Shown piece after piece: positions 17,073 to 28,578 of a stretch of 64,000 nt of DNA. The stretch's first letter is position 1. Each line of letters opens with the position of its first letter. Both the position numbers and the translations under genes were made by a program. The DNA is from Ciona intestinalis (Eukaryota; Chordata; Ascidiacea; Phlebobranchia; Cionidae), in NCBI RefSeq assembly GCF_000224145.3, contig NC_020169.2, forward strand, positions 3,926,957 to 3,990,956, written 5' to 3'. A model generated the notes under the pieces. It was not told the origin of the DNA and searched no databases. It saw nothing but the letters and a program-made list of their open reading frames with translations.

Positions 17073-20000
17073 TTAATCCCCGCCACCCCATGAGGTTTCC
17101 CTTGCACATTTCCACATTGCGTCAATTAGTCTGAAAAATCCGGTGTCCTTTGGTTTTTCGAGGCCTCTCATGAGCCTTCTCTTCATTACAGCAACAAACT
17201 CTTTATTACTGAGAGATCCATTTCCATCCTCATCGAAAGCAGTGAAAACAACATCGATGGTTTGGCCTGTGAGTTCCTGCTTTGCCACTGTCCGGGCAAC
17301 CTGGGTCAATTATAAATTGTAAATAAATTTGGATTTTTAACACAAACATGAAGCCCATATGTAAGTTATAAATAGATGGGCTCATTAATGTTTTAAAATA
17401 AATCAGAAAAACCTCTTTTTTTCCTATTTTTTAAATTTAATTTAAATTATTTAAATTAAAAACTAGAGTCACAGTCAAATTTGAAAAATCAGAAACTAGA
17501 GGCACAATCAAATAAGGAATAGGAAATATTTATTAAAAAGGACAACCAAGTCTTATAAATAGTGTAATATATTAATACATATATATTTTGCCTAAAATGG
17601 CATCATCAGTCTCTAATAGCATTACAAAAGCCCTTTGTTTGCAGACTAGGAATGTAACATTTTAACGATGTTACACCCCATTTTATTTAAAAATAAAAAA
17701 AGTTACATAGTTTTTAATTTCGTAATTCGTATTATTCAAATTAAAAATCTACCGAAAGCCATAATTGAATTAGATTTGTTTTATATTTGTATCCTATTCT
17801 ACACGAATAAATACCTGCTTCATTGTAGCTTTGTCCACATCAGCTCCAACCACATGATAGAAATCAAATGCAACATCAACGTCGTTGATATGTTTTAAGA
17901 ATAAAAAGAAAGCTTTCGTTTCTTGAAACGAAATTCCTCTGCTTTTTTCACCCGAATATTCTTTACGAATTCTCTGGATAAAAAAGTTAACATATAGAAC
18001 AGACAATAAATGTCAACTGATTTGGTTGTTTTCTGATAATAGGTTACTGTTTTTAGAATATAATTTTGTGTGTTCGGTTTTTTTTTCATACTAAAACAGT
18101 ACCCTGAAAAAATTATACAAAATTTGCAAAGATTAAAAAAATAAGAAATATTAACTAACTAACATACTGTTGTACCATTCAGACCCACATTAATTCATAT
18201 GTATTACCTAAGAATGTACCATAAGAATAAATGCGAAAATATAACAATGCCAAAAGCATTAAGAAAAGAACAACCATGTGTCCATATACATCAAGTTCAC
18301 CAACCTTAAGGATTGCTTTCTGTTTCTTCTCACTTAACCCAGAATAAGTGAGCAACATCTTCACAAACTTAACCTCTTTGATTGCACCAGTGTTATCTGG
18401 ATCAAACTTGTTAAACTCAAGACGGAGAATGTCAGCCTGGGACAAAAAAAAATGTTAAATATTTTAGGCCTAAACATTGAATGCCAAAAATTAAAGAAAA
18501 CTTCGCCAAAACATTCTGCACTTCCAAAAAAATTAAATGTTTTTAAATGTAAAACTAAACTGCTTGAAAAAAGGGAAATCTGCGCATTCAGATTAAGTAG
18601 CAGTATTGTTTTAATAAAAATATAGACTTTATTGTGTAGAATTGTAGATCAGGTCTAGGGTCTACTAGGATTTAAACCCATTAGGCATTATATTTCGATA
18701 AAAATGTAATTTAAGTCATTATGGTAAATGACTACTTTATTCCATATTTAAAGTTAATTAAGAACATCATATTTGAACCAAGTGAAACAAAACCAAAAAA
18801 TACCAAAGGTTTTTGATGACAGAATAAACTTAGACCACGTTCTAATCTAATACAATCTAAAAATATTTAAATTAAAAAAGGTTTCGAATAATCAGTGAGT
18901 GCATTATGAATAATTAATGGAATGAATATTATAACTTTTTCACATGGACGTACAAGTGTATCCAGAATAATTGATTGTGTTAATCAATTAATGTGTAATA
19001 TATAATAAGAAACAGAAATGTGATGCAGTTGGTACTGTGGGGTGAGGCATCTGTAAATAACATTGAACATACAAGCTAGATATTGATGGAGATCTTAAAG
19101 TGGAAAGTTTTAAAATTAGACATGTCACATTACAAAATTTGCAAAAATCTTTGACTAGACAGGTTCTTTGAGAGAAAATCCAAAAGCTTGCTTTGTAGGT
19201 ATTGTCAATGGGGTGTCTGGCTGTTTAAAAAAGTTTAAGAAACCCAGGGCCATCGTTAATTTAGTCCTCTGCCAGTTTACCAAACAAACTGGTGAGGTTT
19301 TTCCAAGGTTTATAAATACTTTATATATGGGTGATATTTTCAAGGACCTAGGATTAGGAACAGATTATACCCCAGGACCATGTTCTCTGAAATACATTAC
19401 AGACCTAAATCAAGTCCAACAAATTGTATAATAGAAAACATATATATTTCTCCGTAACTGCATCATTCGTCTTTTATTTGAATACATTTACCAAACACCC
19501 TGAACCACAAGAACTAGAATACAACAGTCTCGAGATTCAAATACCTGAAGTTTTTCCTGAAACTCAACAAACTTTTGCACCGTTAGTTTACGTTCACGTC
19601 CAGTTGGACCAAAGAAATAAGATGTAATTGCCGAGTTCGATTCCTTGAATGTTTTCACCACATTTCCTGTGAGATTAAAATAAATAGAAGTAAAACAATT
19701 ACTATTTTACCAGAGGTCAGGTAGTGGAAACTCATGACTTGTCAGGCAGATGTTGCTGTTTTGCTAACTACATCTGGCTCGCAGGTAAATCTAAGTAGGA
19801 TTTCTTTGAACATTGTAACGAATAAAATTTGATCCCTATTTTAACTTAACAATAGATATATAACAATAACAATGTATTAAAACAACCCATTTGAAAAAAA
19901 ATCGTAGTTGGAAATGCAAGGTTTTATTTCAGTCGCGTGACTTATTTACACCAGTCTGTAAAAAAATGGTGTGAACGTCAAAATGACGTCTTACAAATTA

Positions 20001-23000
20001 AATCTGCTAGAACACCTAATTTGATTTTACTCTGAATAAATAAATAAATAGATGAAACAACTATTTACTAAGAAAATGAATTGCGTGTTATATAGTAGGG
20101 TGGGGAAAGATGTGCACCTCTTCATTCTAATTTATCAGACCATTTTGTAGCAAACAAAATAAATTCAAAGAATTATAAAACCAGATCCTTCCCATAGGCT
20201 GTTGTTAATTGTTTAAAACACAACGAGGATATTTGGATACTATGTGCCAAATGTGTCCCATCTTACCTCACACTCACAGTACGTCAGTACTGTATATATA
20301 TAAATGGTATAGAAGAGATAGTTATATAAATATTTAATTTCCTTTGGGTTAACATGAATTCTACTAGCACAGTGGGGAAAAAAATGAAATAAGTTTTACT
20401 TGGTATGATGTGGGATACAATATAAGCACAGTACGCATATTACAATAATGTAATTTTGTGACGCGACATACTGATCATTGCTGTTAATTATAATAAATGA
20501 ACATAGCTAGACACCCAGACATGACGCATGACAGTTGTTGGCTACAAAACATTAAACTAACACAGCTGCATAACACAGGTAATGCATTAACTTTACATTT
20601 TGCAGCAACAGGGTTAAATTACAAACACTTTAAAGTTTCCTGTATAAAGTTTTACTTATGATAGTATAACACTGTGTGGTTTCCACATGTCGGCTCGTAC
20701 TCTTGTAAATAATTAGTTGAAATTATTAAAATCTGACATTCTGTACATCTATGTTATAAATATTTTATAAGTGTTTTAGTTTTGTATATTCTACCAGAGT
20801 AACCAATTACTTTGTAAAAATTAAAATACACTAATTAAACCATGCTACAGAAGTGTGTACTAAGTTAGTTGAACCAATATTTTGCAAAAAACGTAACAAA
20901 TATGAACGTAATAAACATTTGATAAAGAAACAGTATTATCCAGGCCTGATTTAAAGAGTCTTGTTGTATGGTTTCAAAACATGCCCCACAATTTTTTTTT
21001 TAGTTTAATTAAAAAATGTTTTCCAAAAAGGTCACAGAAAGCACCAAAATCATGTGTGTTTTCTAATTTCTGTTCAATTGTGTGTCGATGTGTGGGTTCC
21101 GGTTTACCTGTATTCTTGTGGTCTCTGTGTCGCATACCAACGGAGGTTTGAGACCTTGCAGTGTTTGTAACTTGTTGGAATTCATTTATATCTACTTCAC
21201 CATCTCCATTCAGGTCAAACATTCGAAACGCGATTTCAAAGTTGCGTTGCGGGGTTGACAATACCTGGGACAGCAAGTTTATTCAAAGTTACAAAAATAT
21301 AATTGTAAATTGCAGTAACTAAATTTTGAATATAGTAGGGTGGAAAAGGATAGGACATATTTAACACATAATATTTAAACATCCTGATTGTGTTTAAAAC
21401 AATTAACAATAGTCTATGATAGTTGTGAGGATACGGTTTTATATTTTTATGACACCAAATGCGACAAAAAATACAATAAAAAGGTGTCCCATCTTACCCC
21501 ATCCTACTATATATTACGGTAAGAGAACAATTTTAGCAATACATGGAACAGAAAAAGGCCACCAAGCTTATTGCGGTATGTGGTTGACAATACCTAGGAC
21601 ACAAAGGTAGCTTAGTTTAGAGCACAAAAATGTGACAAACATGATGTAAATAATATTTACATTTACATTTTAGTAAAATGAAAATCTTTGGTCAAAATAT
21701 TAACAAAAACTATTTTCCTAAAAAATTTTTATATATATATTATATATATCATGTAAAGTCTCAAATTGTAAAATTGTGAAAGTAGTGATATGATTTAGTT
21801 TTGGCCCAAGCAATTTTGGATTCAACCAACTAAATATATTTAAGATAGTTTTGAATTTTTCCCTTGGAAGTGGTATTTAGATTACTATATTTGTCTATAT
21901 CTAGTCATCTACATAACCCACAGAAAATTAACATTTTTATCTACATAAAACTCAACATACAGTGAGTAGGAAAATGTAATCGCTGAAGCTGATGAAACCA
22001 CATTCTCCCAATGTAGCAAATATCGAATCTTTTGGTAAATTTAAACTTTTTGCCTTCAGAGGGGCAGCAGCTGAACCATCTGGGTTGGAGGTGATTCTCT
22101 TAACCTGAAATACAAAGGCACAAGGTTTCTAACTGTCTGTAGGAATAAATTAAAGAAACCTAAAGAACACTTTTAAACAGTGACCAAAAATGAGAAATAA
22201 AATGTCCAGTTTCATGGTCAGAAACAACTATCGTACCACCAACACCAAGCAAAACTCAGTAACTCTTTTTTCCACTAAAGATTTTAACAATTTTTAGCTT
22301 TCCTGAAGATTTTGACAATTTATACTAACCACCACCAATCTAAAATGGTTGGAAACCACGTTTCTAAAAGCTAGTAACAAACCTATTCAACCAAACAATA
22401 CACATTTTACCTTGAATTTGTCAAGACCCAGATTTTCTGGTTGTTTTTCCCCAGGAGTTATCGATCTTAAGAAATCCTCAGGTGTCATGTATATTTCACT
22501 GTCACCATTTTCGTGGATTATTTTGTAAGTTGCGAAGTAGCGGAATATTTTATCTGGTGTAGAGTATGCACGTATCCGGTTCTCGTATTCAATAAATCTT
22601 CGGTCCTGAAACAGAGCTGTTAAAGAAGTTACAGGAAAAGACTCAACAGTCAACACAGTGGCAACCATTTAACAAGTATAAACATGACAAATGCAGAAGG
22701 TTATAACGGAAGGTTACTTGAATATACAGAAACTCTATCGTTTAATAAGTAATTAATATTTTGAGTTTTAGGACTACAATTTTCATGCAATTATTTAAAC
22801 ACTTTTCCTTAAAATTATACATTTAATAAGGTTTCAATGTTTCTAAACATGTATCTGGTGACTTACTGGTCTGATGTTATTACTTTGAATTAAGTAATAA
22901 CACCTGACAGAAAGACAAGAGCGAACTTTAAGAGCTGTGTTTTGCCCAACTACACATTGTATAAGCAACTCCTCTAGTAATTAGATAACTGGACAAACCT

Positions 23001-23283
23001 TGAATCCAATTCTTGTTTTCTTTCTTTCTTCTTGTTCTTTTGACACAGGTTCCACAGAAGTTTCACTTGTATACGACATATCAGGGCTTTCTGTCATTGC
23101 AGCTTTACAGTAAGCTACTTGGGGAAAATGCCGCCATTGAAATGAGTGAGCTCCAATCTCTTTATTAGCATCATATAGTAATACAGGTGAAGTAGCAGTG
23201 TTTGTACGTTGTGATGAACTGTTTCGATACAGAATAAAGGAGCCTGCCGCAGCTCCTACAGCAAACAGAGCTTTACCATTCAT
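17073..23283 (-). CDS. MICU1: Mitochondrial calcium uptake protein 1
   Basis: An EF-hand gatekeeper of the mitochondrial calcium uniporter, in the intermembrane space. Exons: 23283-22999, 22605-22411, 22104-21961, 21264-21108, 19666-19545, 18436-18305, 17973-17815, 17300-17073. All phases agree, giving 473 aa; human is about 476. Signatures: an N-terminal hydrophobic stretch ([15 protein letters not shown]), basic [48 protein letters not shown]-hand 1 [42 protein letters not shown]-hand 4 [27 protein letters not shown] and [10 protein letters not shown]. The cysteine in the last motif corresponds to the one known to pair with partner proteins. Both canonical EF loops keep their acidic ligands. 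Its start lies about 610 bp downstream of the FKBP3 stop on the same strand. Confidence 0.95.
19130..19440. other. Unassigned sequence in a MICU1 intron, open on both strands
   Basis: The plus strand is open for 87 codons (19168-19431) and the minus strand for 62 (19155-19343). Neither translation resembles a family I know, and no splice context fits MICU1. It is possibly a piece of an unrecognised dispersed repeat. Confidence 0.25.
20091..20283. mobile_element. MITE copy in a MICU1 intron
   Basis: The left end is TATAGTAGGGTGGGGAAAGA and the right end is TCCCATCTTACCTCACACTC. Confidence 0.75.
21331..21512. mobile_element. MITE copy in a MICU1 intron
   Basis: The left end is TATAGTAGGGTGGAAAAGGA and the right end is CCCATCTTACCCCATCCTAC. 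Confidence 0.75.
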
Positions 23284-23896
23284 ATTTCTGGTCAGTTTAA
23301 CATTTTAATAACATCCACAACAAAACCTGCGTTTAAAACATTTTAACTTATCTGGCAGTATAAAATGGAAGTGAAGTTATTTAAGATTGAAAACAACTTG
23401 TTCTTAAAAAAAGTCTGCCACACAAAATGTGGCCACACAAAATCAAAGTTACTCAAGTTAGTTTTAAAAAAGCTTGTTCACAAAAACAGTGGCTGCAAAA
23501 AAATACTACGAACCATTATATAAAGCAACACATCTCAACCACACAAAATCGTTGCAACATTAAACATATGTTGTTAAGTTAATGCTGATTTTAACATTCA
23601 AACAAAAGACTGAATATAGGCACAGATAAAAAAAAGAAAAAAAAGTGAGCAAAAACCATAAGGAACAACCCATAAATTTAACTTGTTTCACTTAATAGTT
23701 CTAAAACAGTTGCATAGAACATAAAGGTATAATATCTCTATGAACCCATTTTATAGTACAACAGCTTCAAAGCTTTATGCTGAAAATAAACCTTAGTTCG
23801 GTTTTTGTTGAAATTAGAAGTTATATGATGCTTAGACAACAACAGAATTTTTATGTTTAGTACAAGTCTTTGCGTAGAGTCATCTTTTGAGAGAAT

Positions 23897-24559
23897 TTAA
23901 TCAATTCTATAAAGATCAACCTCAAAAATTAAAGTAGAATTAGGTGGAATTTTTGCCTCGGGTTTACCAGCTTTACCATAAGCCCACTCAGGCTCAATGG
24001 TAATCTCCGCCTTCTCACCAACGCTCATAGTAAGCAAAGCTTCATCCCAACCTTTAATCACATTCTCTTTCCCAACTTTAAATACCAACGGCATGTTTTT
24101 CTTTTTCTTTGATCCAGGTTGCAGACTATCAAATACAGTTCCATTTTCAAGCTTACCAACATAGTAACAGCTTACTTTATCACCACGTTTCGGAAAATTA
24201 ACTTTATCTCCTTTTTTTATAACAGTTTTCTTAAACTTTGGAGGTCCAACATCTTCTTCTTCCTTCTTTTTTGTTTGTTTGACTTGCATCGCACCAACTT
24301 TAGCGGTAACTTCCACTACTGTATCGTACTCCGAGCCTTTGAATGCTTTGTTTTCAAACAACTTCAGATAAGCTTCAGCAAGATGATCTTTCTTAGAAGT
24401 TTTCACGACATTTTTTAAACTACCCTGAAGTTTTTCTTCAGCAAGAAACCTCGGTGCAGCATTTTCTTGCAGGAACTGAACAATCTCTTTCTTACCAACT
24501 GTGTCGGAAAGCAGAGCTGCCTTGTCCCATTGCTGCTCAACTGTAGTAGTGGCAGCCAT
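23897..24559 (-). CDS. FKBP3: FKBP25-type peptidyl-prolyl isomerase, single exon
   Basis: A nuclear proline isomerase that in vertebrates binds nucleic acid and chromatin proteins. The 220 residues from MAATTTVEQQWDK match the family length (224 in human). Residues 1-70 form the helical basic-tilted-helix-bundle domain (KKEIVQFLQENAAPRFLAEE, KDHLAEAYLKLFENKAFKG). After an acidic/lysine linker comes the FKBP fold (CYYVGKLENGTVFDS, KKKKNMPLVFKVG, VIKGWDEALLTMSVGEKAEI, PEWAYGKAG, IPPNSTLIFEVDLYRID). ATG 24574 adds five residues but MAA at 24559 fits the family better. It has no introns, unlike most neighbours and the multi-exon vertebrate gene. Confidence 0.95.
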   Translation of the reverse strand: MAATTTVEQQWDKAALLSDTVGKKEIVQFLQENAAPRFLAEEKLQGSLKNVVKTSKKDHLAEAYLKLFENKAFKGSEYDTVVEVTAKVGAMQVKQTKKKEEEDVGPPKFKKTVIKKGDKVNFPKRGDKVSCYYVGKLENGTVFDSLQPGSKKKKNMPLVFKVGKENVIKGWDEALLTMSVGEKAEITIEPEWAYGKAGKPEAKIPPNSTLIFEVDLYRID

Positions 24560-26438
24560 TATGTTAATTTTCACGTTTCTAATTACACAAGCTTAAAAGT
24601 GTTTGCTCTGATTGACCTGATGAATTATTTATTGAAATTAAAATAAGCTGGAAAAACACTTAAACCAAAAAACATTTCAATCAATATATTGATTTATCTA
24701 GACAGTTTAGCTTACATACCTTACTACACAGTGCACAAGTAACAATTTTAATTGGCTCCACTCTTTTTAAATGCTAAGGTAAGCAGGTAAAGTTAGACAC
24801 ACACTTATTATGTAAAATAAACCTAATTTAGATTCTAATGTTTACTAATTAATGCATTGGTGATAAATGTTAGGTAGGATTACCTATTTTGTTGCCCCCC
24901 GTTTGGTGCCAAAAATACAAAATGGATTAATACAAAAGCTACATATTATTACCGTGCCCAAATAAAAACTAAACGTTTAACATGGAATTGCAACATTAAA
25001 TGTAATTTTTTGCTCAGATGTGCAAATTTTTTACCCATATTTTTTATGGATTATTATGCCAACATTCTTTACGAACAACATGTGGCTAGAAACTTCTTCA
25101 AAATTGCAAACATTTGGCTTTCAGTGATTTTTTATTTGTCACAAGTCACAACCCCTGGCTTATCAACACTATACACACCAATTGTAAGTTTCAAATTATA
25201 TCTTAAGATATTTACTGCAGATTCAGCACACATCATATGTATAGTTTCAATTTTAATGTGCGACAGTATTTTTTAGCTTTAGTACATGTGTATATTTCAA
25301 TATTTTAGCATGATATATCAAAGTTTAAACTTTCTGAACCAAAATTAAATACATACTAATAAAATTTGCAATATAAGGTTTAGAGACTAATGTTACAATC
25401 TAATTACAAGCAAAATAACCGTTACATTTTAACTTGCAAAAGCAACAGAACACTTACTGCAAACTTCGTACACCGCAAGGAAAGAACGCCAATAGCAAAA
25501 TCAGCGGTATGGTCGGTTTGCAGCAATGTTGTGAAATGTGTTTATGGTCGCTTTTAACGATATAAGAGTGTTTGAAAAAAAGAAAATAAGCATTAATGAA
25601 TCGTAAATAATAACTTTATTGCAATTAATGTAATATTTGTTGTGTACAACTGGTTTACACTTTTACGGAACTCCACAAAACAGATCGTTTATATAACGGA
25701 AAACCAAATCCGTAAACGCCATTACTGAACCAAATTTGTATTGGACCGCGCCATTATTGGTCTATTTTTATCAACTCTGGTGTGTTCCTTGTCTATAAAT
25801 TGCAAACACTAAATTAGATTAACTTTAAACTAATTTTAATTTTAAGCCCATAAAAAAAATATTAAAACTTATAGAGTAAATTAAATTTATTGCCGAAACC
25901 ACATAACACATAAAAGTTTATGTACATTGGTTGGGCCCATTGTATACACACATTCTTGCGCCATATATAATAAGTATGTTATCAGGATGGTGTTTGCCGT
26001 TACTGCAGTGCCGCAAACAAATAAACGTTTTGCATTTAAAAAAGTTGCTACAGGCGTGTTATTATGATAGGCGCAAGTCTGCGATTAGATAAGCACATAG
26101 ATTAGAAAAGGTATTCCGATATTATTCGTCGTATAGTATAAGTAAAAGAATTATAACATAAAGATATATATTCACATATTCTTTGTAACGTAACATATTA
26201 TTTAAATATTTTTGGTGCTAATGAAGAATCCTCCCCCACCTTATTTGCTAACCCCTATAACCACCAACCTCTAACACTTTCCACCAGCCTATTCTTCTAT
26301 GTAATGAAGGATTCTTCACTAGTTCTAGTGCCATATCTTTTGTCATATATTAATATATAAAATTAACATATAACACATGCGATATTACATAAATGAATAA
26401 AAAACATAGTTTCTTATAGATATAGCAATAGATACATT
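24560..26438. other. Divergent spacer between FKBP3 and HSF
   Basis: This shared 5' region of two divergent genes is AT-rich with no recognised exon. It contains a hairpin repeat at 26213-26333. A TTTCTTATAG sequence about 20 bp before the HSF ATG could be a splice or trans-splice acceptor (inference). Confidence 0.4.
26213..26333. repeat. Short hairpin repeat, copy 1
   Basis: Arms GGTGCTAATGAAGAATCCTC and GGATTCTTCACTAG...TCTAGTGCC are near-inverted. The middle includes ATAACCACCAACCTCTAACA, whose reverse complement occurs in the copy at 30581. It is a MITE-like family distinct from the tagggtggg one. Confidence 0.55.
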
Positions 26439-27938
26439 ATGGATATAGCAAAGGGGTCTCCGCATTTTACAAACACTGTTCCAACTTTTTTACTTAAATT
26501 AATAAACTTACTGCAAGAACCTGATTATAAGGAATATGTGTCTTGGAATGAAGATGGCACAGCATTCACTGTACATGATCAAGGAAACTTTGCTAAACAT
26601 GTATTACCTGTGTATTTTAAACACAACAAATTTGCAAGCTTTGTACGCCAGCTAAATATGTATGGGTTTCGGAAAGTAAGCACAGTCATGCATGGGGGCA
26701 TTGCTTCCTTGCACGACACTGCTATACAATTCCATCACCCCTTGTTCATTCGTGGGGAAGAGTCACTACTGCCCTATATTAAGAGAAAAGTAAATCAAGG
26801 TGGTGGTAAGCTATTCACTGGAAGAAATATCACAAGTTTTGGACAATGTTCAAGACATCAAAGACACGCAAAATGGTATTTCAAACACTTTATCGTCATT
26901 AAAGAGAGAGAATGAAGATCTTTGGAGGGAGGTTGTATCTCTTCGGCAAAAACACTCACACCAACAAAAAGTTGTCAATCGTCTCATACAGTTCCTCGTC
27001 AGTCTTGTGCAACATCATGGAATGGGAATGAAAAGACGAATGCCTCTCATGATTGACGATGCCAGTGAATCCTCACAGCCAAACAAACTTGCTCGAACCT
27101 GATGACGGAAGACAGCGTCAACTTGAACAGCACAGCTGTAGCTGGTAATCCAAACATAATGTTCCGAACAAACGAAAATACTCCTGATGAAGATGGCCCT
27201 TTAATCACTGAACTCCTAACCCAAAAACCTGAATCAGGGGACGTCCTTTCAGATGTAAACGACAGCAATATGCTAAATGCTACAGACAATGATGATTTTG
27301 ATATATCTGAACTAATTCAAGTGAACAGCCCTCTTAATAGGCCTGCTGACAGTGAGAAACAAACACCCAGCACCACAAGTGTCAATGAAACAACTAGTGA
27401 CTCTGCTGCAAACTATTTTACCACGATTCCAACAAATGAGGAGTCCGGACTCAGTTATCTAATGGGAACATCTAACACCCCTAATGCTACTAAAGAAGAA
27501 AATAAAACAGCTCCTACTCCTTTAAATAAAGAAAACAACCAACAAGTTGCCATTCCTGTGAAATTCCCAACCAGTCTTTCCTCTAAATCACTTCTAGATA
27601 ATTCTGCAATTCCTGACCCCGATCACTTGAACTCAAGTATGGATATGATTCAAAATAACCTCAAGGACATTCAGAGGCGGTTAAGCAACAATGAACAGGT
27701 TGAACTGGACTATGATATCATACAAGAACTCTTTAATAACTCTGTTGATATCACACCCAATCCTGCTAATTTATTTGAGCCATCTCCAGACCTAATACCA
27801 CCTGAAACTGAGAATAATAATAAAAGTGCTCTTGTTCAGTACAACAATGGAACACCAGGTGTTGCAGACAGTAACCCAGACACAATTCAATTTTCCGCTG
27901 AAACTATTGGAGATATTCTAGACATGTTAAAGGAATAA
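26439..27938 (+). CDS. HSF1: Heat shock transcription factor (reading frame broken twice)
   Basis: A stress-activated trimeric transcription factor. Residues 13-75 are the HSF DNA-binding domain (FLLKLINLLQEPDY, SWNEDGTAFTVHD, HNKFASFVRQLNMYGFRKV), followed by FHHPLFIRGEESLLPYIKRK. The trimerisation repeat (LKRENEDLWREVVSLRQKH, QQKVVNRLIQFLVSLVQ, MKRRMPLMIDD) is in the +1 frame from about 26800 to 27099. The activation region, with an HR-C-like MDMIQNNLKDIQRRL and EL(D/N)YDIIQELF segment, returns to the first frame (27102-27938). The two shifts cancel, leaving about 499 aa. Conservation on both sides argues against a pseudogene. The shifts are either single-base errors or very short introns. 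The symbol is family-level; vertebrate HSF1 versus HSF2 was not resolved. Confidence 0.88.
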
Positions 27939-28578
27939 GAACCACATATTCACTCATTCACTGTTAACCAGAATTATTCTTTCCTGCTGTGTTAAGTGTG
28001 TTCTTTTTCTGTTCTGTTTGCTTTAATTTCAAATGTTCCATAGTTTTTTGTATAAAAAGTACTTACCAAACCTAAAGTCGTTAAATGTAATTTATATCCA
28101 GTTAAAGATCCCATATTATTTTGTAAAAAAATCTTTGTGGTTGAAGTTCAAACTTTTTCTTAATTGCATGGCTACAGACCTAACAATTTGTTTGTGCATG
28201 CACATTTTTTACTTGACATGTGTCTTATGTTTCTGACATGTCAATTATGTATATATATATTAAACTGCACCAGAAAAAAATGCTTTTTATTTAGAGGAAC
28301 ATCCTGTACGATAGAAGCTAAAACAAAATAATTGGCAACTCATAACGGTATAAGCTAATGTAAGCCTTGCCCCCCCAAAAAAATGTATTATTTAAAATAA
28401 AAGCCTCAATGGGTTTCATCATACATTGTTAAAGCAGACCCTTGACTGTTAGAGAGGCTCTAGTTTTATCCTGAATTTTAAGTAGGTAGACACTAGACAG
28501 CAGCATTTTGTTTTATTTGCACACCTGCAAACTGTTTTTCAAAGTTTTCCGAACACAAAATATACCAGCAATCAGTTT
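27939..28578. other. Convergent 3' region of HSF and MRPS17
   Basis: AT-rich, with an ATTAAA-type signal near 28258. No exon or known repeat was recognised. Confidence 0.4.

Noticed and set aside
24119-24418. Plus-strand open frame of 99 codons
   Set aside because: Antisense shadow of FKBP3.
23283-24559. FKBP3-MICU1 operon of the tunicate trans-splicing type
   Set aside because: The roughly 610-bp gap is much longer than the near-zero spacing known for Ciona operons, and nothing else links them.
26439-27938. HSF as a pseudogene
   Set aside because: Coding conservation is strong in all three segments and the two shifts cancel out; decay would not do this.
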